Assembly (NCBI RefSeq): GCF_042677045.1
Contig: NZ_JBHTIH010000008.1
Location: 124,001-188,000, forward strand
Direction: 5' to 3'
Origin: Lysobacter_K koreensis
GTDB taxonomy: Bacteria; Pseudomonadota; Gammaproteobacteria; Xanthomonadales; Xanthomonadaceae
DNA: 64,000 bases
The notes under the pieces: model-generated
What the model saw: only the letters and a program-made list of their open reading frames with translations
Database searches by the model: none
What the model was told of the DNA's origin: nothing
Part shown: positions 59,504 through 64,000 of the stretch, one piece after another
Layout: every line of letters begins with the position of its first letter
Numbering within the stretch: the stretch's first letter is position 1
Position numbers and translations under genes: made by a program

Positions 59504-59615
59504 GCCGCATTGTAGGGGCGCCGCGCGGAGAGGCGGCTGTGGCAGAACTGCAGCGCGCCGCAGCGCGCGAGGAACTTTGCCTGCGGTTCGGGGGGCTTGA
59601 CTGCCCCCCGGGACG

Positions 59616-60257
59616 TCACAACGCCCGATGCACCGCTTCGCCGAACAGCGCGGTGTGGTGGCTGCAATCGTTGAGGCGCACCACGTCGACGTGGTCCAGG
59701 TCGCTGCCTTCGAGCAGGTTGAGCGTGGTCGGTGCCTGCCGGAATCCCCACAGTTTCGACAGCGGGATGCCGAGCACCTGGCACAGCAGCACGCGGTTGA
59801 CCGCGTCGTGGGCGACCACCAGCAAGGTGTCGTCGTCGCCCAAGCCGGCGCAGGCACGCGCCAGCGCCGGCCACGCGCGGTCGAGCACGTGCTGCAGCGA
59901 TTCGCCCTCGGGCATCAGCACCTCGTGCGGGGTGTCGCGCCAGGCCTGCAGGCGGTCGCCGTCGCGTTCGCGGATCTCGCTGGCGAGCAGGCCTTCCCAG
60001 GTGCCGTGGGCGATCTCCATCAGCCCCGGGTCGAGCGTGAGCGGCAGGTCGCGTTCGCCCAGCGCGAGCTCGGCGGTATGGCGTGCGCGCTTCAGCGGCG
60101 AGGCGACCGCGCGGGTGATGGCCACCTCGCGCAGGCGCGTCCCCAGCGCGCGCGCCTGCATCTCGCCGACCGGCGACAGCGCGATGTCTTCCTGGCCCTG
60201 GTAGCGGCCTTCGGCATTCCACGGGGTCTCGCCGTGGCGGGCTAATAAAATTCGCAC
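59616..60257 (-). CDS. Histidine phosphatase / phosphoglycerate-mutase-like, downstream of serA
   Basis: A 213-residue member of the histidine phosphatase superfamily: catalytic RHGETPWNAEGRYQGQ (His in RHG), SPLKRARHTAEL, LMEIAHGTWEGL and VVAHDAVNRVLLCQVLG. The start is GTG 60257 (RILLARHGE) with GAGGAA about 9 bases upstream; the longer frame begins in a repeat. It resembles GpmB/CobC-type enzymes. Since it follows serA on the same strand, it could be a metal-independent phosphoserine phosphatase in serine synthesis; that is inference from context. Confidence 0.87.
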   Translation of the reverse strand: MRILLARHGETPWNAEGRYQGQEDIALSPVGEMQARALGTRLREVAITRAVASPLKRARHTAELALGERDLPLTLDPGLMEIAHGTWEGLLASEIRERDGDRLQAWRDTPHEVLMPEGESLQHVLDRAWPALARACAGLGDDDTLLVVAHDAVNRVLLCQVLGIPLSKLWGFRQAPTTLNLLEGSDLDHVDVVRLNDCSHHTALFGEAVHRAL

Positions 60258-60283
60258 GTTGTCAGTTTCCTCGAAGCAAAAAA

Positions 60284-60331
60284 GCACCCCTCCCCAACCC
60301 TCCCCTTCGCTATGCGAAAGGGAGGGAGCGT
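60284..60331. repeat. CCCTCCCC/GGGAGGG palindromic repeat between serA and the phosphatase
   Basis: CACCCCTCCCCAACCCTCCC runs into CTTCGCTATGCGAAAGGGAGGGAG, with an inner hairpin CCCTCCCCTTCGC/GCGAAAGGGAGGG. It is related to the CCCTTT/AAAGGG copies at 3.45, 3.6 and 7.25 kb. It lies in the 75-bp gap after the serA stop and may be the transcript-end or processing structure. Confidence 0.65.
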
Positions 60332-60332
60332 C

Positions 60333-61910
60333 CTAGACCTGCTGCAGCGAGAGGATGCCGGGGGTCGCGCGCAGCAGCGCCAGCTGCTCGTCGGTGACCG
60401 GCTTGTCGATCGTGATCGCGGCGCGCGCCTGACCATCGCCGGCCGCGCCGAGTGCGAAGTTGACGATGTTGATTCCGGCCGCACCAAGCTGCGAACCGAC
60501 CGCGCCGATCATGCCGGGTCGGTCCTCGTTGCGCAGCAACAGCACGAACGCCTGCGGGTCGAACTCGATCTCGACGCCATCCAGCCGCACCACGCGCGGT
60601 CCGCGGTGCAGGGTCGCCTCGATCTCGCGCACCACCGGCTGCTGGTGCGGGCCTTCGCCTTCGACCCGCAGCCGTAGCAGGCGGTCGAAGCCGTCGCCGT
60701 CGCCACCCAGAGTTTCGGCCACGGTCAGGCCACGCGCGGTGGCTTCCTGCAGCGCGTTCACCGGGGTCACGCGCCCCGACGCGGGGCCCAGCAACGCCGC
60801 GACCAGCAAGCGCGTCAACGGCCGGGTGTCGAGTCCGGCGGTACGGCCGGCGTAGCTGATGTGCAAGCGGGTCGGCGCCGGCACCAGGCGCGCGGCGAGG
60901 CGGCCGAGCGCCGACATCAGCGGCATCCACGGGCCGACTTCGCGCGCGGCCTCGGCGGTCAGCGGCGGCAAGTTGACGCAGCCGGCGACCGCGCCGGTGT
61001 TGATGAAATCGAGGATCTGCCGCGCCAGGATCGTGCTGACCGCCTGCTGCGCCTCGCTGGTCGATGCGCCCAGGTGCGGGGTGAGGATCAGCTTCGGGTG
61101 CGCGCGCAGCGGCGAGTCGGCCTGCAGCGGCTCGGTGGCAAAGGTGTCGAGCGCGGCGCCGCCGAGGTGGCCCTCGTCGAGCAGTTTGAGCAGCGCGGTC
61201 TCGTCGACCAGCCCGCCGCGCGCGGCATTGACGATGTAGGCGCCCTTCTTCATCGAACGCATGCTCGCTTCCGAGAGCAGGTTGGTGGTTTCCTTGGTAC
61301 GCGGGATATGCAGGGTGACGATGTCCGCCCAGGCCAGCAGTTCGTCGAGCGTCTTCAGCGGCACGCTGCCCTTGCCCGCGGCCGAGGCCGGCAGGAACGG
61401 GTCGTACGCGGCGACCTCCATGCCGATCCCCTGCGCCTTGCGCGCGACGGTGCCGCCGATGCGGCCCAGGCCAATGACGCCGAGCTTCTTGCCTTCCAGT
61501 TCGAAGCCGGTCAGACCGGCCTTGGGCCAATGGCCGGCCTTCATGCCGGCGTCGGCACGCGGGATGTGGCGGGCGAGCGCGAACAGCAGCGAGATCGCGT
61601 GCTCGGCCGCCGCCAGGGTGTTGCCGTCGGGCGCGTTCATCACCGCAATGCCGCGTTCGGTGGCGGCGTCGACGTCGATGGTGTCGACACCGGCGCCGGC
61701 GCGGCCGATCACGCGCAGCCCCTGGGCACCGGCCAGCGCCTGCGCGGACACCGCGGTCGCCGAGCGCACCAGCACGGCATCGACGCCGGCCAGCGCGGCC
61801 GCGAGCGCGGCGGGGTCTTTGATCGGATCGGAGACGACCACCTCCCAGCCCGCGTCGCGGAACAGGGCCAGGCCATCGTCGTGGATGCCGTCGCACGCCA
61901 GTACTTTCAT
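60333..61910 (-). CDS. serA: D-3-phosphoglycerate dehydrogenase (SerA), long form
   Basis: A 525-residue enzyme that oxidises 3-phosphoglycerate, the first step of serine synthesis. The NAD-binding motif is LGVIGLGRIGGTVARKAQG. RAGAGVDTIDVDAATERGIAVMNAP binds substrate, AARGGLVDETAL and LDTFATEPL follow, and the catalytic His is in LTPHLGASTSEAQQAV. After ~310 residues come the ASB (allosteric substrate-binding) domain and an ACT domain (VLLLRNEDRPGMIGAVGSQLGAAGINIVNFALG), the long type regulated by serine in other species. ATG 61910 has GGAG upstream. A histidine phosphatase follows. Confidence 0.95.
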   Translation of the reverse strand: MKVLACDGIHDDGLALFRDAGWEVVVSDPIKDPAALAAALAGVDAVLVRSATAVSAQALAGAQGLRVIGRAGAGVDTIDVDAATERGIAVMNAPDGNTLAAAEHAISLLFALARHIPRADAGMKAGHWPKAGLTGFELEGKKLGVIGLGRIGGTVARKAQGIGMEVAAYDPFLPASAAGKGSVPLKTLDELLAWADIVTLHIPRTKETTNLLSEASMRSMKKGAYIVNAARGGLVDETALLKLLDEGHLGGAALDTFATEPLQADSPLRAHPKLILTPHLGASTSEAQQAVSTILARQILDFINTGAVAGCVNLPPLTAEAAREVGPWMPLMSALGRLAARLVPAPTRLHISYAGRTAGLDTRPLTRLLVAALLGPASGRVTPVNALQEATARGLTVAETLGGDGDGFDRLLRLRVEGEGPHQQPVVREIEATLHRGPRVVRLDGVEIEFDPQAFVLLLRNEDRPGMIGAVGSQLGAAGINIVNFALGAAGDGQARAAITIDKPVTDEQLALLRATPGILSLQQV

Positions 61911-62190
61911 CGCAAGCTCCATCAGTGAGGGGAGCGCGGAAAGCCTTGCAAGCCGGCGGTGCGGGTGACAATCCGCTGTGGAAGCGGCAGGGACAGGGGC
62001 CGCGAGGGCGCATGTCGGGTGGAGCAGAACAGGCTTTCGGAGACGGGGCCGGCAGGCATGGGAATCCGCGAACGCCTGCAGCCTAGCAGACGAAGGCCGC
62101 TGCGCAACCCCATCCGTTGTTGTGCCCGCGCTCTGGCTGACGGCCAGCGTGTGGGTCACGATGGCGCCTCCCGAACGCAAGGAATGTGGC

Positions 62191-62589
62191 ATGGCACAGC
62201 AGGTCAAGGGCGAATTCGACGTCACGCGCAGCGCGCAGCCGCCCTGCGACATGGGCGACGGCATCGAGGCGGGGCACAACCGTTTCGACAAGCGCTTCCG
62301 CGGCGACCTCGATGCCAGCAGCGTGGTACACATGCTGGCGGTCGGCACCGGCACGCCCGGTTCGGCCGCCTACGTCGCGATCGAACGCGTGTCCGGGTCG
62401 CTGCAGGGCCGCAGCGGCACGTTCTTTCTGCAGCACAACGGCGTGATGACGCGTGGCGCGGCGAAGTTGTCGCTGACCGTCGTGCCCGATTCGGGCACCG
62501 GCGAACTGGCGGGGCTGTCCGGGGCGATGGCGATCGAGATCACCGACGGCAAGCATTTCTACACCTTCGACTACGCGCTCGCCGAGTAA
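62191..62589 (+). CDS. DUF3224 family protein
   Basis: A 132-residue small beta-barrel protein of DUF3224: VKGEFDVTRSAQPP, FDKRFRGDLDASSVVHMLAVGTGTPGSAAYVAIERVSGSLQGRSGTFFLQHNGVM, and LTVVPDSGTGELAGLSGAMAIEITDGKHFYTFDYAL. It resembles allene-oxide-cyclase-like barrels; no function is assigned. AAGGAA precedes ATG 62191. The 280-bp gap upstream (61911-62190) has an open frame but nothing convincing. Confidence 0.88.
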   Translation: MAQQVKGEFDVTRSAQPPCDMGDGIEAGHNRFDKRFRGDLDASSVVHMLAVGTGTPGSAAYVAIERVSGSLQGRSGTFFLQHNGVMTRGAAKLSLTVVPDSGTGELAGLSGAMAIEITDGKHFYTFDYALAE

Positions 62590-62615
62590 GGCATCGGCTT
62601 TCCCCAACGCGCAGA

Positions 62616-62658
62616 AAACAAAACGCCGGTCGGTTGCCCGACCGGCGTTCTGTTTTTC
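62616..62658. terminator. Strong bidirectional terminator after DUF3224
   Basis: A perfect 12-bp stem AACGCCGGTCGG (62622-62633) / CCGACCGGCGTT (62638-62649), flanked by AAAACA upstream and CTGTTTTT downstream. It serves both convergent genes (DUF3224 + and S46 peptidase -). Confidence 0.9.
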
Positions 62659-62673
62659 CGCTGCCGCGAAGGC

Positions 62674-64000
62674 TCAGCCCTTCGGCGCGGCGTTGAGCTC
62701 GCGCAACAGCTGCGGCGCCGGGTAGACCTCCTGCATGATCCAGCGCATGTAGCGCTGGTCGACCGAGATCATCCGGGTCATGCTCGGGTCGAACACCCAG
62801 TTGCTGCTCACCGACTCCCAGTTGCCGTCGAACGCCAGGCCGACCAGCCTGCCGCGCGCGTCGAGCACCGGCGAGCCGGAATTGCCGCCGGTGATGTCCA
62901 GGTCGGACAGGAAGTTCACCGGCACCGTGCCCAGTTCCTTGTCGGCCAGGCCGCCGTAGCGCTTGGCCTTGATCGCGTCGAGCAGCGACTGCGGCGCGTC
63001 GAACGGCTCCTTGCCGGTGGCCTTGGCCGCGACTTCCTCGAGCTTGGTGATCGGCGCCTGCACGCTGCCGTCGGACTTGGTGTAGCCGGTGACGTTGCCG
63101 AAGGTGATGCGCAGCGACGAGTTGGCGTCGGGATAGACGAACTTGCCCTGGCTCTTCTTGTAGTCGGCCATCGCCTGCAGGTAAACCGGGCGCGCGACCA
63201 GGCCGTCGCCGGCGCGGGTCTTGCCCTCCTGCTCCAGCTTGAGCACGGTCGGCATGATCGCCACCGCGAACTGCACGGCCGGGTCCTTGCTGGCCTCGAA
63301 CGCGGCGCGGTCGGCATTGACCAGCGCCATGCGCTGGTCGGTGTCGCCCAGCTGGGTCTTGGCGAGCTTGTCGAGCGCGCGCTTGATCGCCTTCTCATCG
63401 CTGCCACCAAGCCAACTGTCGACCGCGGCGACGCGATGCGACGCGGGCAGCTTGAGGTACTCGCGCAGCCAGTAGGCCTGCAGCTCGCGATCCATCTTCG
63501 CCTGGTAGCGCTTCTCCATCTGCTTCAGGCCGCCCTCGAACGCCGGCAGGTCGCGCTGCTGGTAACCCTGTTCGCGCTGCGCGTCGGGCTTCTGCTTTTC
63601 GATCGACAGTCGGTACAGCTGGGTCGCCGCGCCGATCGCGCCGGTGTTGCGCAGTTGGCCGAACACCAGGTCGCGTTCGCGGTGGGCGCGCGCTTCCTCG
63701 CCGAGCGTGACCAGGCGGTCGTGCGCGGCCAGCGCGGCCTCGCCCTTGCGGCCCTGCTTCTTGAGCCAGGCCAGCACCGCGGCTTCCTCGGCTTTTTTCG
63801 TCTCCGCCGCGCCAATGCGCTGGAAGCCGTCGAGCTGGCCGTCGTAGTTCTTCATCGCGTTCTGCCAGCTGCGCACGGTGCTGGCGTACTTCACCGCGAT
63901 GTCGGGGTTCTTGCGGCCGGCCGCCTCGACCATCGCCACCAGCTTCTTGTAGTGGCCACCGACCGTCGGGTAGGTCCAGTCGGCGGTCGCGTCGAAGTCG
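62674..64000 (-). CDS. S46-family dipeptidyl peptidase, C-terminal part
   Basis: About 442 residues of a peptidase whose 5' end lies beyond the window. The catalytic serine motif is DLDITGGNSGSPVLDARGRLVGLAFDGN, typical of the DPP7/DPP11 (S46) family. The helical domain residues (TVRSWQNAMKNYDGQLDGFQRIGA) and the terminal RYMRWIMQEVYPAPQLLRELN also fit. These are periplasmic enzymes that release dipeptides from peptides and are plentiful in Lysobacter-like bacteria. The signal peptide and catalytic His/Asp are outside the window. Confidence 0.92.
   Translation of the reverse strand, partial: DFDATADWTYPTVGGHYKKLVAMVEAAGRKNPDIAVKYASTVRSWQNAMKNYDGQLDGFQRIGAAETKKAEEAAVLAWLKKQGRKGEAALAAHDRLVTLGEEARAHRERDLVFGQLRNTGAIGAATQLYRLSIEKQKPDAQREQGYQQRDLPAFEGGLKQMEKRYQAKMDRELQAYWLREYLKLPASHRVAAVDSWLGGSDEKAIKRALDKLAKTQLGDTDQRMALVNADRAAFEASKDPAVQFAVAIMPTVLKLEQEGKTRAGDGLVARPVYLQAMADYKKSQGKFVYPDANSSLRITFGNVTGYTKSDGSVQAPITKLEEVAAKATGKEPFDAPQSLLDAIKAKRYGGLADKELGTVPVNFLSDLDITGGNSGSPVLDARGRLVGLAFDGNWESVSSNWVFDPSMTRMISVDQRYMRWIMQEVYPAPQLLRELNAAPKG

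Noticed and set aside
61911..62190. Coding extension of DUF3224 or a regulatory RNA upstream of serA
   Set aside because: The open frame upstream of ATG 62191 has no family similarity and the start has its own AAGGAA site; no stable conserved structure was recognised.

Overview
The window is very GC-rich chromosomal DNA from a gammaproteobacterium. Gene content points to the Xanthomonadaceae/Lysobacteraceae (Lysobacter- or Luteimonas-like): an ExeA/GspB pair, an S46 dipeptidyl peptidase, a folC-dedD-cvpA-purF operon, a HutF-type histidine pathway, many REP palindromes with a RAYT remnant, and an integron-type attC site. The species is inferred; only the family-level features are seen.

Layout. 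1-1.4 kb: end of a molybdopterin oxidoreductase, a small winged-helix-like protein and fdhD, overlapping. 1.5-15.4 kb: housekeeping and accessory genes (DUF885 lipoprotein, DUF72, Tat aldo/keto reductase, MFS and EamA transporters, cyclase, LysR, a broken TfoX gene, ExeA/GspB, cupin, DoxX). 15.4-16.8 kb: dbpA. 17.0-22.8 kb: a co-directional block with an ECF sigma factor, a membrane protein, a SLOG-type nucleotide-sensor protein with four TM helices, a TIR-TM-TPR protein and a small beta-rich protein. This is the best candidate for an undescribed signalling or defence system and recalls the TIR/SLOG logic of Thoeris. 22.9-31.9 kb: desaturase, YkgJ, GIY-YIG, S4 protein, ClpP-like lipoprotein, methyltransferase, GNAT, GAF histidine kinase, DUF1428 and a SpoIIAA-like protein. 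32.0-32.45 kb: a 42/43-bp palindromic minisatellite. 32.5-36.2 kb: a Tat-exported PLP enzyme, then an AT-richer accessory patch with a decayed RAYT, an orphan PIN-like gene and a membrane protein.

36.3-46.8 kb: hutU, small secreted proteins, an NPP-type phosphodiesterase, an Ada-AlkA fusion with ogt, hutF and hutI (divergent), and an M19 dipeptidase. Histidine ammonia-lyase and hutG are not in the window. 46.9-50.6 kb: the ribosomal protein Thx, then a zinc cluster: a MerC-like protein diverging from a ZnuD-type TonB receptor across a visible Zur box, with zur itself downstream of gltX. 52.2-53.4 kb: lpxH followed by an isolated integron gene cassette. 53.5-64 kb: a frameshifted COG3650-like lipoprotein, the folC-dedD-cvpA-purF-DUF455 run, a histidine phosphatase downstream of serA, a DUF3224 protein and the C-terminal part of an S46 peptidase.

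A recurring theme is short palindromic repeats (at least four families) at gene 3' ends. In several cases the repeat itself supplies the stop codon or the last codons of the gene. No rRNA, tRNA or CRISPR array was recognised.
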